40,207 nucleotides of DNA from DATLXU01 sp035575515 (GTDB taxonomy: Bacteria; Acidobacteriota; Blastocatellia; UBA7656), in assembly GCA_035575515.1 (NCBI GenBank), contig DATLXU010000065.1, positions 1-40,207 on the forward strand, given 5' to 3'. Positions 1 through 7,625 of this stretch are shown in pieces; position 1 is the first letter of the stretch; each line of letters begins with the position of its first letter. The notes beneath the pieces were generated by a model. The model was not told the DNA's origin. It did no database searches and saw nothing but the letters and a program-made list of their open reading frames with translations. The position numbers and the translations under genes were made by a program.

Positions 1-2
1 TC

Positions 3-224
3 ATCCCTGCCAGGCGCGGCAAAGCGACGTGGAAGAATAAAGGCGTGCGTGCTCAGATGCGGCGACGCACACGGCGCAAGCAGTACGCGCAGAGGGCGCA
101 AGTCGAGAGCGTGTTTTCCGCGGTCAAAAGGAAGCTTTCGGCGAAAGCGCCGGGGCGGAGTGATGAGACGCAGCAGCGGCAAGCCGTGCTGTTGGGGCTG
201 GCCTTCAACATCTATCGGCTGTAG
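3..224 (+). CDS. Transposase, C-terminal part (IS4/IS5-like DDE family), cut by window start
   Basis: An open frame runs from the window edge (first full codon at base 3) to TAG at 222-224. The 73 visible residues are very basic and contain the pattern YAQRAQVESVFSAVKRKLS, which matches the last catalytic-Glu region of DDE transposases of the IS4/IS5 superfamily (a conserved Tyr, Arg, Val-Glu and Phe before a basic helix). It ends in LGLAFNIYRL, a common type of C-terminus in that family. The N-terminal Asp residues lie outside the window, so intactness cannot be judged. No clear terminal inverted repeat was seen in the 100 bases after the stop. Family assignment is by motif only. Confidence 0.7.
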   Translation: MPARRGKATWKNKGVRAQMRRRTRRKQYAQRAQVESVFSAVKRKLSAKAPGRSDETQQRQAVLLGLAFNIYRL

Positions 225-661
225 CCGTGTCTTCACTTTGCCCATATTCTTAGGATGTCAACAGAGCCAGATAGCTTTTGAATACTTGCCTGACTCGTAG
301 GGCTAAACGTCTGTACGAAGATAAGTTGAGCAGGCTCAGGCGAGCGACCCAAAGCAGCTAATCAACTGTCGAGGGGGGATTTATGCTTGCTCGAGAAACT
401 CACAACTAAAATTCTGTAACCTGCTGACGGCCCATTCAGTATTGGCAGTCAGGCGGGCGCGCTCGTTACCGTGCTTCCACTGGCGCGGGCGCGGGCACGC
501 CCGGCCAGCTTCTCAGAGAGAGCAATCAGCATTCAGCTATCAGCCTGATATAGCACCTTTTCACTGTGAATTGAGTTAGCATTCGAGAATCGATTTCCGG
601 TATAGTCTGACGGCTGAACGCTGATAGCTGACCGCTGACCGCTATTTTAATGGAGGAAATC
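225..661. other. Intergenic spacer between transposase end and M14 peptidase
   Basis: No convincing gene is seen in these 437 bases. Bases 470-510 form a very GC-rich stretch, and 533-631 carry an inverted pair of a dispersed 12-bp repeat (listed separately). The Shine-Dalgarno GGAGGAA at 652-658 belongs to the following peptidase gene. A promoter for that gene should lie here, but no pair of -35/-10 boxes stood out. Confidence 0.5.
533..631. repeat. Inverted dispersed repeat TCAGCTATCAGC / GCTGATAGCTGA
   Basis: TCAGCTATCAGC at 533-544 is exactly complementary to GCTGATAGCTGA at 620-631, 75 bases apart. The same core occurs in the long hairpin at 28030-28096, so it is a member of a dispersed intergenic repeat family rather than a local operator. 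Confidence 0.7.
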
Positions 662-3600
662 ATGAATCGAGGACGCTTGTTTGCGCTTCGTCAGGCATGC
701 GCGCTCGCCGTTGTGTGCGCGATGCTGCTTGCGACTTTTGCGACGACGGGCCGGGCCGCCGACCCCGCGCCGCAGAAGAAAGAGAAATCCAAAGCCGCCG
801 CCTCGTCTCAAAAGATTGACGAAGGCTACACGGCGAAGATCAAAGAGTACACGACCGAGAAATATTTTCTGACAGAGCTTGTCGACCACTTGCCAGCTTC
901 AGACAAAGTGCCCACGCCCGAAAAAGTTCTCGGCTACGTCATCGGCGCGCCCAACAAGCTGACATATACAAAGGATATGTATCGCTACTACCGCGAGCTT
1001 GAAAAAGCTACGCCGCGAGTTCGCACGTTCGTCGCGCCTGAACGCTCGGAAGAAGGGCGCGAGCAGATGCTCGTGGTCGTGAGCGACGAAGCCAATATCG
1101 CAAAGCTTGAACGCTACAAAGAGATTACGGCGAAGCTCGCAGACCCACGAAAGATTAACGATGCAGAAGCGCAGGCTTTGATCGGCGAGGGCAAAGTTTT
1201 TTACTGGGCGTCAGGCTCGATTCATTCGCCCGAAACCGGCTCGCCTGAAATGCTAATGGAGCTTGCGTACAGGCTTGCGGTTGAAGACTCGCCGTTCATT
1301 GAGCAGATTCGCAAGAACGTCATCGTGATGATAACGCCCGCGCTCGAAGTTGACGGGCGCGACCGCGCAGTTGATCAGTACAACTATCGAAAGGCGAATC
1401 CGAACAAGCAGGCCCCGCCGCTGCTCTACTGGGGCAAGTACGTCGCGCACGACAACAACCGCGACGGATTAGGCATGGCGCTCGCGCTTTCGCGCAATCA
1501 GATGAAGACGTTTCTCGAATACCATCCGGCAATCCTCCACGATTTGCACGAGTCGGTTCCGTTTCTCTACACGTCAACCGGAACAGGCCCTTACAACGCG
1601 TGGCTCGATCCACTGGTTGTTGACGAGTGGCACGTGCTGGCTTATCACGAGATCGAAGAGATGACCAAGCGCGGAGTGCCCGGCGTGTGGACGCATGGAT
1701 TTTACGATGGCTGGGCGCCGAACTATATGTTCTACGTTGCGAATGGTCACAACGCGATAGGCCGCTTCTATGAGACGTTCGGCGGGCAGGGCGCAGACAC
1801 AAGCATCCGCAATGTGGGCGGGCAATCACAGCGCGACTGGTTTCGCCCAAACCCTCCCCTGCCTTGGGTGAAGTGGTCAATCCGCAACAACATCAATCTT
1901 CAGCAGTCGGCAATTCTGTTTGCGATGAACTACGTGGCGAACAACCGCGAGCGATTCTTGAATAATTTTTACATCAAGAGCAAGCGATCAATCCTGAAAG
2001 CGACGAACGAAGGCCCTGCGGCTTACATCGTTCCGGGCGACACGCCGCGTCCCGTAGAAGCTGCGGACATGGTGAACCTGCTTCGCCTGATGGGAGTCGA
2101 AATTCACACGGCGACTAAAGACTTCACCGTTAAAGATCAGAAGTACCCGGCAGGCTCATACATTATCCGAATGGATCAGCCTTACTCGCGCATGGCCGAT
2201 ATGCTGCTCGACACGCAGTACTACAACGTAAACGATCCGCGACCTTACGATGATACGGGCTGGACATTGGGCGCGCTGCGCAACGTGAAGACCGTTCGCG
2301 TGAAGAAAGACGACAAGGTCGAAGGCTTCACAAGCATCCTCGACGTGCCGATGGTGATGCTCACGAGCGACGCCAAAGTAAGAGGCAGAGTCACAGGATC
2401 GGCTTCAGGAGCCGCTTTCATCATCAATCACAACACTGACAACACGCTCGCGACGCTCCGCTTCAAGCTGAAAGATGTACGGATGCTCGCCGCTGAAGAT
2501 TCGTTCAAAGCAGGCGATCAGCAGTTCAATGCCGGTTCGTTCATTATTAAAGCTGAAGGCAATCCTTCTGACCTAAGGCAGAAGCTGGAGGCGGCAGTGA
2601 GCGAGCTTGGGCTGACTGCGGTTGCCGTGGACAAAGTGCCCGAAGTGAAGACTCACGAATTGGCGGTCCCGCGCATCGCGATTGTTCACACGTGGACGAA
2701 CACGCAGAACGAGGGATGGTTCCGAATCGAGTTCGACCGATTGCAGATTCCTTATACGTACATCTCGGATCACGTCATCCGCGAGACTCCGAACCTGAAA
2801 GACAAGTTTGACGTGATCATTTTTCCGCCAGTCGGCGGCTCGGCTCAGTCAATCGTCAACGGAACGCCGAAGCGCGGCGAGCCTATTCCGTGGAAGGCGT
2901 CCGACATCACGCCGAACATGGGCAACTCTCCCGATACGACCGATGACATGCGTGGAGGGATGGAGCTTCGCGGTGTCGTTAACCTTCAGAAGTTCATCGA
3001 AGATGGCGGCCTGTTCATTCCCATCACGACCATCTCGCAGATACCGATTGACTACGGCATCACGACAGGCGTGACGGTTGAGCAGTCGCGGCAGCTTCAA
3101 GCGCGCGGCTCTGTTTACAATGCGACATTTGCCGATAAGAAGAGTCCGATAGCTTATGGTTATGGCGATTCGCTTGCGGTCTATTTCAACCAAGCGCCGC
3201 TGCTGAACGTGAGCGTGATACCGGGCGGCGGAGGCTTTGGCGGCGGCGGTGGAGGTGGTGGGCTTCCGCCGGGGCAGCGCCCGTCAGGTCGAGGCACAAC
3301 GAGCGACCCCGACATTGTTCAAGCGATGCCGCAAGCGGAGCGGCGGCCACAGGAGCAAACGAGGCCGGGCGAAGAAGGGATACCGGAAGAGATTCGCCAG
3401 TTCGCGAGCGCGATGATTCCTCCGCCGAACATGAGGCCGCGCGTTGTGCTCAGGTTCAACTCGAATGAAAAAGAGTTGCTGTTGAGCGGGATGCTTGCAG
3501 GCGGCTCGGAGCTTGCGGGCAAGCCTGCCGTCGTTGATGTGCCCGTAGGCAAGGGCCACGTCGTTATGTTTGCCACAAACCCGATGTGGCGGCATCAGAC

Positions 3601-3715
3601 GCAGGGTGAGTTCTTCCTGCTGTTCAACGCCGCGCTTAACTTCAACAATCTCGGCGCGGGAAGACCTGAGCCTCCTGCCCGGCCGCAACAAGCAGGCACA
3701 GGTGACGATCAATAG
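662..3715 (+). CDS. Secreted M14-family zinc carboxypeptidase with amidotransferase-like C-terminal region
   Basis: The start is the ATG at 662, not the in-frame ATG at 650, because GGAGGAA at 652-658 gives a normal ribosome site for 662. The 1017-residue product begins with a Sec signal peptide (basic N-terminus, hydrophobic core, cleavage near residue 36). Zinc-ligand candidates typical of M14 are His188 and Glu191 (IHSPETG, an HxxE motif) and His293/His296 in HDLHES. Residues about 50-420 form the peptidase region. The middle and C-terminal parts (about 660-1000) resemble the class I amidotransferase-like domain often fused to such peptidases, interrupted by a Gly-rich linker near residue 860. 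It probably acts on peptides in the periplasm or outside the cell; the substrate is unknown. It is a single gene followed by its own terminator. Confidence 0.85.
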   Translation: MNRGRLFALRQACALAVVCAMLLATFATTGRAADPAPQKKEKSKAAASSQKIDEGYTAKIKEYTTEKYFLTELVDHLPASDKVPTPEKVLGYVIGAPNKLTYTKDMYRYYRELEKATPRVRTFVAPERSEEGREQMLVVVSDEANIAKLERYKEITAKLADPRKINDAEAQALIGEGKVFYWASGSIHSPETGSPEMLMELAYRLAVEDSPFIEQIRKNVIVMITPALEVDGRDRAVDQYNYRKANPNKQAPPLLYWGKYVAHDNNRDGLGMALALSRNQMKTFLEYHPAILHDLHESVPFLYTSTGTGPYNAWLDPLVVDEWHVLAYHEIEEMTKRGVPGVWTHGFYDGWAPNYMFYVANGHNAIGRFYETFGGQGADTSIRNVGGQSQRDWFRPNPPLPWVKWSIRNNINLQQSAILFAMNYVANNRERFLNNFYIKSKRSILKATNEGPAAYIVPGDTPRPVEAADMVNLLRLMGVEIHTATKDFTVKDQKYPAGSYIIRMDQPYSRMADMLLDTQYYNVNDPRPYDDTGWTLGALRNVKTVRVKKDDKVEGFTSILDVPMVMLTSDAKVRGRVTGSASGAAFIINHNTDNTLATLRFKLKDVRMLAAEDSFKAGDQQFNAGSFIIKAEGNPSDLRQKLEAAVSELGLTAVAVDKVPEVKTHELAVPRIAIVHTWTNTQNEGWFRIEFDRLQIPYTYISDHVIRETPNLKDKFDVIIFPPVGGSAQSIVNGTPKRGEPIPWKASDITPNMGNSPDTTDDMRGGMELRGVVNLQKFIEDGGLFIPITTISQIPIDYGITTGVTVEQSRQLQARGSVYNATFADKKSPIAYGYGDSLAVYFNQAPLLNVSVIPGGGGFGGGGGGGGLPPGQRPSGRGTTSDPDIVQAMPQAERRPQEQTRPGEEGIPEEIRQFASAMIPPPNMRPRVVLRFNSNEKELLLSGMLAGGSELAGKPAVVDVPVGKGHVVMFATNPMWRHQTQGEFFLLFNAALNFNNLGAGRPEPPARPQQAGTGDDQ

Positions 3716-3737
3716 TCGAATTATCAAAGATATTATG

Positions 3738-3768
3738 GGGCAGCCTTTAGCTTCGGCTGCCCTTTTTT
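3738..3768 (+). terminator. Rho-independent terminator of the M14 peptidase gene
   Basis: GGGCAGCC (3738-3745), a nine-base loop, GGCTGCCC (3755-3762), then six T at 3763-3768. It lies 22 bases after the stop codon. The opposite strand lacks a U-tract, so it serves the plus-strand gene; the convergent peroxiredoxin gene ends at 3776. Confidence 0.88.
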
Positions 3769-3775
3769 CATGTCA

Positions 3776-4213
3776 TCAAAGCGTTGCGAGCAACTGTTCC
3801 GGGTGCTCGCGCGCGTTCACCTTCTCGATAGCTTGAGCGATGCGGCCATCCGGCCCGATGACGTAAGTGATGCGGCGCGGTGTGCGGTCTTCCGCCGAAT
3901 CGCAAGCGCCGTATGCTAATCCGATTTTTCTATCGGTGTCGCACAGCAGCCGGAATGGGAAGTTGTACTTTTCGGCAAACGCGCGGTTCTTCGCTTCGGT
4001 GTCGAAGCTCACGCCGAGTATCTCTGCATTCTTGTCTGCGTATTGTTGGACTCTATCCCGGAATCCAATCCCTTCGGCAGTTCAGCCGGGCGTGTCGGCT
4101 TTCGGATAAAACCACAGCACGACGGTTCGGCCTTTAAAATCGCTGAGCCGGACGTCTTCGCCCGTGTGCGCTCTCGCAATAAAATCAGGCGCTCGGTCTC
4201 CTGCTTTTAGCAT
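3776..4213 (-). CDS. bcp: Probable selenoprotein peroxiredoxin, Bcp/PrxQ type, UGA = Sec44
   Basis: Thiol peroxidase that would reduce H2O2 and organic peroxides in the cytoplasm. Reading from ATG 4213 (AAGGAG just upstream) the frame gives a normal Bcp N-terminus up to FYPKADTPG, then TGA at 4084-4082, and continues in the same frame with TAEGIGFRDR and the rest of a Bcp domain to TGA at 3776. The family motif is DTPGCT, so the UGA stands exactly at the peroxidatic Cys, residue 44 of 145. A SECIS-like hairpin follows at 4068-4046. No frameshift is needed. The resolving Cys of E. coli Bcp (five residues later) is absent; other Cys residues occur in LLCDTD and YGACDS. Standard gene callers would split it into two ORFs. 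The alternative is a Cys-to-stop pseudogene, which I consider less likely because both flanks are intact. Confidence 0.85.
4046..4068 (-). promoter_or_regulatory. SECIS-like hairpin downstream of the Sec UGA
   Basis: On the minus strand TTGGATTC pairs with GAGTCCAA (8 bp, one U-G pair) around a seven-base loop CGGGATA. The loop begins 22 bases after the UGA and has G at its second position. The known bacterial SECIS pattern is an apical loop 16-37 nt after UGA with G in the first two loop positions, so this hairpin fits. Confidence 0.75.
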
Positions 4214-4448
4214 TGCACTCTCCTTATTTGAAGATTTGAAAAATAAAAACACGGTTGAAATTTTATGCTCCGCATTGCGGGTTTGCCAATCGCGCAAGTA
4301 GAATCCCGCAAGGCCCGAAGAAAATTTCCGACTACCGACGCGCAAGCTACGTCATAAGGATGAACAAGCTCGGTGAATTAATCCGGGCCACAGGAGCGGA
4401 TGAACGCGTCGGTCGGAGCGCGCTTTATATTTTAGGAGGACAAAGAGA

Positions 4449-4916
4449 ATGCGTAATCAGTTTTGGAAAACGATCATAGGGTTGGGAGCTTTTTTGCTCG
4501 TAGCATCACTGGCGACTCAAGGACTGGCGCAGGGGCGTTATCGCGGACGCCGTTACACGAAATCTGACGTTGAGCGAATAATCAAGCGCGTAGAAGATCA
4601 CAGCGATACGTTTACGAAACAAATAGACAAATCTCTTGACAGAAGCTACCTCGATGGGTCGAAAGCCGAAGACAGGATAAACGATCAGGTGAAGGATTTG
4701 GAGAAGGCTCTCGATGAATTGCGGAAAGAATTCGACAAGAGAGATGACTGGCTCGACGTGCGCGAAAACGTCGTCAAAGTTGTAAACGAAGCTGAAGATG
4801 TGAACCGTATCATGCGCAATCGCGCCTTTCCGCCAAAGATAGAGGCCGAATGGATAGGTTTGCGATCTGATATAAACCGTCTGGCTGGAATCTACAACGT
4901 TCGCCTGTTGAGGTGA
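4449..4916 (+). CDS. Small secreted helical protein of unknown function
   Basis: ATG 4449 follows TTAGGAGGACAAAGAG, a strong ribosome site. The 155-residue product has a signal peptide (residues 1-27, cleavage after the GLAQ region). The mature part is charged and predicted helical by eye, with heptad-like spacing at about residues 40-130 (KAEDRINDQVKDLEKALDEL). No catalytic motif is visible. It probably acts in the periplasm, but no function can be assigned. The gene stands alone, divergent from the peroxiredoxin gene, with which it shares the 4214-4448 spacer. Confidence 0.75.
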   Translation: MRNQFWKTIIGLGAFLLVASLATQGLAQGRYRGRRYTKSDVERIIKRVEDHSDTFTKQIDKSLDRSYLDGSKAEDRINDQVKDLEKALDELRKEFDKRDDWLDVRENVVKVVNEAEDVNRIMRNRAFPPKIEAEWIGLRSDINRLAGIYNVRLLR

Positions 4917-5021
4917 TAGGCTAAAGTCAATCTGCCGGGACGGCGGGCATCGCAAATCTGTTCGGCGTTGCTGTCGTTCCGGCAGTCGAATCAATCGCAC
5001 GCTACCGTCTCGAAATCCCAA

Positions 5022-5125
5022 TCAACTTAAGAATCCCGTTATAGCCCGCACGAACTCCGCTTCACCTTCAAACATAATCATGTGACCGCAATCCTTGATC
5101 AACTCGACGCGCTAGCTTTCGATCT
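5022..5125 (-). pseudogene. Remnant of the 3' end of an alpha/beta hydrolase gene
   Basis: Minus-strand translation gives a stop codon (TAG, near 5106-5104) followed by RVELIKDCGHMIMFEGEAEF and then VRAITGFLS, ending at TGA 5024-5022. This closely matches the last 30 residues of the intact hydrolase at 6786-7625 (KDCGHMIMFEG includes its catalytic His). Nucleotide similarity over about 80 bases is high but not complete, so this is an old duplicate, not a fresh one. The restriction-like cassette lies between the remnant and the intact gene. Confidence 0.8.
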
Positions 5126-5156
5126 GTCGCGATGCCGTGCCTTTCAAACCGATGCT

Positions 5157-5165
5157 ACTCATAGT
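5157..5165 (+). promoter_or_regulatory. C-box-like palindrome upstream of the controller gene
   Basis: ACT-CAT-AGT followed by C at 5166, about 40 bases before the controller start. Operators of restriction-modification controller proteins often contain the form GACT-N3-AGTC. Only one such palindrome was found, whereas many C-boxes are paired, so this is tentative. Confidence 0.4.
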
Positions 5166-5206
5166 CTGTCGCTTGATATTCATCTTCCAGCTAAATTCTT
5201 AGACCA

Positions 5207-5437
5207 ATGACCGGACGGAAAAGAGAGGATATTAGACTTAAATTTGGAAGACGTATACGCACGCTTCGTGAGCAACGAGGTTGGTCGCAAGAAAAGCTCG
5301 CTGAAATGGCAGGGCTTCATCGCACTTATGTCGGAGCAATTGAAAGAGGCGAGCGAAACGTGGCCCTTTTGAACATTGAGAGAATAGCTCAAGCGTTCGA
5401 CATGACAATAAGCGATCTTTTTAACGCTCTGCTATAG
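5207..5437 (+). CDS. XRE-family regulator resembling restriction-modification controller (C) protein
   Basis: A 76-residue single-domain helix-turn-helix protein. The HTH occupies most of it: IRTLREQRGWSQEKLAEMAG, then HRTYVGAIERGERN and NIERIAQAFDMTISDLF, the usual order of the five helices of Cro/C1-type domains. Size and sequence style match controller proteins that delay nuclease expression in restriction-modification loci. The stop is 21 bases before the nuclease-like gene on the same strand, which fits a C-R operon. No clear Shine-Dalgarno precedes ATG 5207, so the message may be nearly leaderless, as is common for controller genes. The local sequence is more AT-rich than the flanking chromosome. 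Confidence 0.8.
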   Translation: MTGRKREDIRLKFGRRIRTLREQRGWSQEKLAEMAGLHRTYVGAIERGERNVALLNIERIAQAFDMTISDLFNALL

Positions 5438-5458
5438 CGTCCCTATGACCGAATCAGA

Positions 5459-6019
5459 ATGGCTAAGAAGACCACAATCATTAATGAGGTATTTGCCGAA
5501 GTACAGGATAGTGCTAGGGAGAAACAGTTGCGGGAGTTGTTCAATTTGCACCCAAGCGGGGAAGGCAGAATGGGGGCAGACGCTTTAGATGAGTCTAATA
5601 ATCCATTTGAACTTAAATCAACAACAAAGAATTCGGTGACCACAGCACGCGACGTTGGGCCGCACACACTTGAGAAATGGCGTAAACGATACTGGATTTG
5701 CGCAAAGGGGCGCAACACTCCGGTAGGATTTATAATTGATGAAGTTTATTTCTTAGCCCCCTCAATGATGGAAGAATACATAAGCAGTATCGAAGCTCGT
5801 TTTGAACCGGATTTAGAGTTGCTTGGAATGGCGTTAAAACTATTGAAAGAAGAGGATGTTGAAGATGCAAAGCTGATGCGCCTGAACTATCTTGTAAGAC
5901 GTGGCCTCACTCTTAATAATCCCAAAATTCCGTGGCACTATGTCCAATCCCACGGAATGAAGATAACCAGCAATCATGCCAAAAGACTACGCCAGCTTGT
6001 GCGTAAGTATCCGCTCTAA
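5459..6019 (+). CDS. Predicted PD-(D/E)XK restriction endonuclease-like protein
   Basis: A 186-residue protein directly after the controller gene. Residues about 35-60 contain GADALDESNNPFELKSTTK: an acidic residue, a short spacer and then E-L-K, which suits the metal-binding core of PD-(D/E)XK nucleases (Asp followed by ExK). The next part (EKWRKRYWICAKG) also looks like the strand and helix that follow in small type II enzymes. I do not recognise a specific subtype or target site. It converges with the Mom-like gene and overlaps it by four bases at the stop codons. No methyltransferase gene is present in the cassette, which is unusual for a nuclease gene; the partner may be the Mom-like protein. 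Base composition is AT-richer than the neighbours, suggesting transfer. Confidence 0.65.
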   Translation: MAKKTTIINEVFAEVQDSAREKQLRELFNLHPSGEGRMGADALDESNNPFELKSTTKNSVTTARDVGPHTLEKWRKRYWICAKGRNTPVGFIIDEVYFLAPSMMEEYISSIEARFEPDLELLGMALKLLKEEDVEDAKLMRLNYLVRRGLTLNNPKIPWHYVQSHGMKITSNHAKRLRQLVRKYPL

Positions 6020-6684
6020 CGAAAAGATGCTCGTTCTTCAGTATTAACCAGAGTATCAAACTGGAGTTCTAATTGTTTTTTTTGCGCTGCTCTCGCCCTG
6101 TCCTTTGCCAAATTTGTCAGTGGCTTTGAGTATTCATAAAGAAATGTTTTTTTCTCATGTAAATAATCCTGATTCATCTGGTCTCTTCCGCCGTTCCTGC
6201 GCCGCGCGTTGCCATGAAGGCTTCCGCCGCTTCTGCCGACTTCGCGGAAATTCGCAGCTTTATAAATTGTTCCTTCATGGTGTTCGGCATCTGCCCAACT
6301 GACAACAGCGTAGACATCCGGCAGGTTAGGATATTTAGCGTGCCAATCCTGACGCACACGCCGCAATGCTTTACCAACGGCGCAGGTGGCTACCGAAAAT
6401 GAATGCTCTTTTTCGTCACTGTCTTTGACTTTCAGTCCCTGCACAGCGGGATCAATCCACATTCGCGCCAGTTCAAGAATATTCATCGGTCGGTAACCGT
6501 GAAAGATCGCAGACATTCGCGGATAAGCAAAAAGCAACACCCCAACTCGCTTTCTGTCTAGCAGTATCCAATAAGGCAACTGTGCCATCGTCCGGCCCCG
6601 ATGGAGATAGTGATTCTCAACTATAACCTTCGTCGCCTCTTTAAGAGTGGCAATATCCAGTTCTATTCGATTACGCAATTTCAT
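6016..6684 (-). CDS. Mom-like GNAT-fold protein, candidate DNA base-modification enzyme
   Basis: A 222-residue protein, convergent with the nuclease-like gene. Visible blocks are ENHYLHRG (residues about 23-30), ILELARMWIDP (about 68-78), a helix VATCAVGKALRRVRQDW and the segment VVSWADAEHHEGTIYKAANF. The same blocks in the same order (HYLH; E-L-x-R-h-x-V/I; S-Y/W-A-D....GtIYkAsnF) are what I recall of the phage Mu Mom family, GNAT-related enzymes that convert adenine in DNA to a carbamoylmethyl-type derivative and block restriction. From context I infer it protects host DNA against the neighbouring nuclease. Alternatives are another GNAT acyltransferase or a phage anti-restriction protein. 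The C-terminal 60 residues are basic and may bind DNA. Confidence 0.6.
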   Translation of the reverse strand: MKLRNRIELDIATLKEATKVIVENHYLHRGRTMAQLPYWILLDRKRVGVLLFAYPRMSAIFHGYRPMNILELARMWIDPAVQGLKVKDSDEKEHSFSVATCAVGKALRRVRQDWHAKYPNLPDVYAVVSWADAEHHEGTIYKAANFREVGRSGGSLHGNARRRNGGRDQMNQDYLHEKKTFLYEYSKPLTNLAKDRARAAQKKQLELQFDTLVNTEERASFR

Positions 6685-6785
6685 TCATTATCCTGTTCAC
6701 ACTTGCAGATCATGACCTTTGCCTTTGCTACAGATTGCATATCGGTTTAGTTATACAGTCAATGATTAGTGCCCCGCAAGTTTGC

Positions 6786-7625
6786 CTAAAGAAGAAACTC
6801 CGTAACAGCCCGCACGAACTCTGCTTCGCCTTCAAACATAATCATGTGGCCGCAGTCCTTAATAAGATGCACGCGCGAGTCTTTGATGTGGCGCGCCCAC
6901 TCTTCGGCGTAAGCAGTCGGGATTAACTTATCGTCATCGCCCCAGATTATCAGCGTCGGCGATTTGATTCTTCGCAAGCGGCCGGCGAGCTTGGGATTAT
7001 GTCCCGGCGGATTCCACGCTACGCGAGCCGTCGCCGTCATCGCTTTGTATGCTTCGACTAATTGCTCTTCGGCAGGCTCGGCAGGCACAAGCAACTCGGC
7101 GAGCGCTGAACTCGGATCGTGAAACAGAATCGCTCTGAGTTTTTCGGGCCGCCGCATCAGCGCGAACATATCCGTCATCGGGTGATCCATCAGCCACAGC
7201 CCCGCGGGACATCCAAGCGCGAGCTTTTTCACTCGGTCAGGGTAACAAGTCGCAAACTCTGCGGCTATCCACGCGCCTAAGCTGACGCCCGCGATGTTAA
7301 TCTTTTCCTGTCCCAAGTGATCGAGCAAATCAACGTAATGAAAGATCAGGTCTTCCATCGAATCAATCTCTTCGATGCCCTCTGATTGAGCAAAGCCTGG
7401 ATGCGCGGGCGCGATGACGTGAAATTGTTCCGCGAGCCTCTGATGAAACGGCAGCCAGAGGTTTTCGCCGTAGGCCGAATGCAGATAAAGCAACGGCTCG
7501 CCTTCGCCGCCTTCCATCATCTGAACCTTGCGGCCATCAAGGTCAATCATCTTAATGTGGTCGCGCGTCGCTTCGTACCACTTCACTTTAAGTCCGTACT
7601 TGAGAGCTTTCAGCTTGTCGAACAT
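6786..7625 (-). CDS. Alpha/beta-fold hydrolase
   Basis: A 279-residue hydrolase with the full catalytic set: nucleophile elbow GVSLGAW with Ser115, an acidic residue in WGDDDK near 231, and His260 in KDCGHMIMFEG. The oxyanion-loop region is YLHSAYGENL (about 47-56). No signal peptide is seen, so it is cytoplasmic. Its start overlaps the end of the upstream luciferase-like gene by 38 bases, so the two are translationally coupled and likely act in one pathway. The luciferase-like partner suggests oxidation followed by ester or C-C bond hydrolysis of a small molecule, but the substrate cannot be read from sequence. A decayed copy of its 3' end lies at 5022-5125. Confidence 0.85.
   Translation of the reverse strand: MFDKLKALKYGLKVKWYEATRDHIKMIDLDGRKVQMMEGGEGEPLLYLHSAYGENLWLPFHQRLAEQFHVIAPAHPGFAQSEGIEEIDSMEDLIFHYVDLLDHLGQEKINIAGVSLGAWIAAEFATCYPDRVKKLALGCPAGLWLMDHPMTDMFALMRRPEKLRAILFHDPSSALAELLVPAEPAEEQLVEAYKAMTATARVAWNPPGHNPKLAGRLRRIKSPTLIIWGDDDKLIPTAYAEEWARHIKDSRVHLIKDCGHMIMFEGEAEFVRAVTEFLL

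Noticed and set aside
225..660. CRISPR array or other regularly spaced repeats
   Set aside because: The repeats here are a single inverted pair; no regularly spaced direct repeats occur anywhere in the window.
1320..1880. Long antisense open frame of 186 codons inside the M14 peptidase gene
   Set aside because: It lies wholly opposite a well-supported gene, has no family resemblance or ribosome site, and is Arg/Ser-rich as expected for a shadow of GC-rich coding sequence.
3776..4213. Frameshift or truncated bcp pseudogene made of two ORFs
   Set aside because: Both halves are in the same frame and are well conserved; only a UGA interrupts them, at the exact catalytic position, with a SECIS-like hairpin after it.
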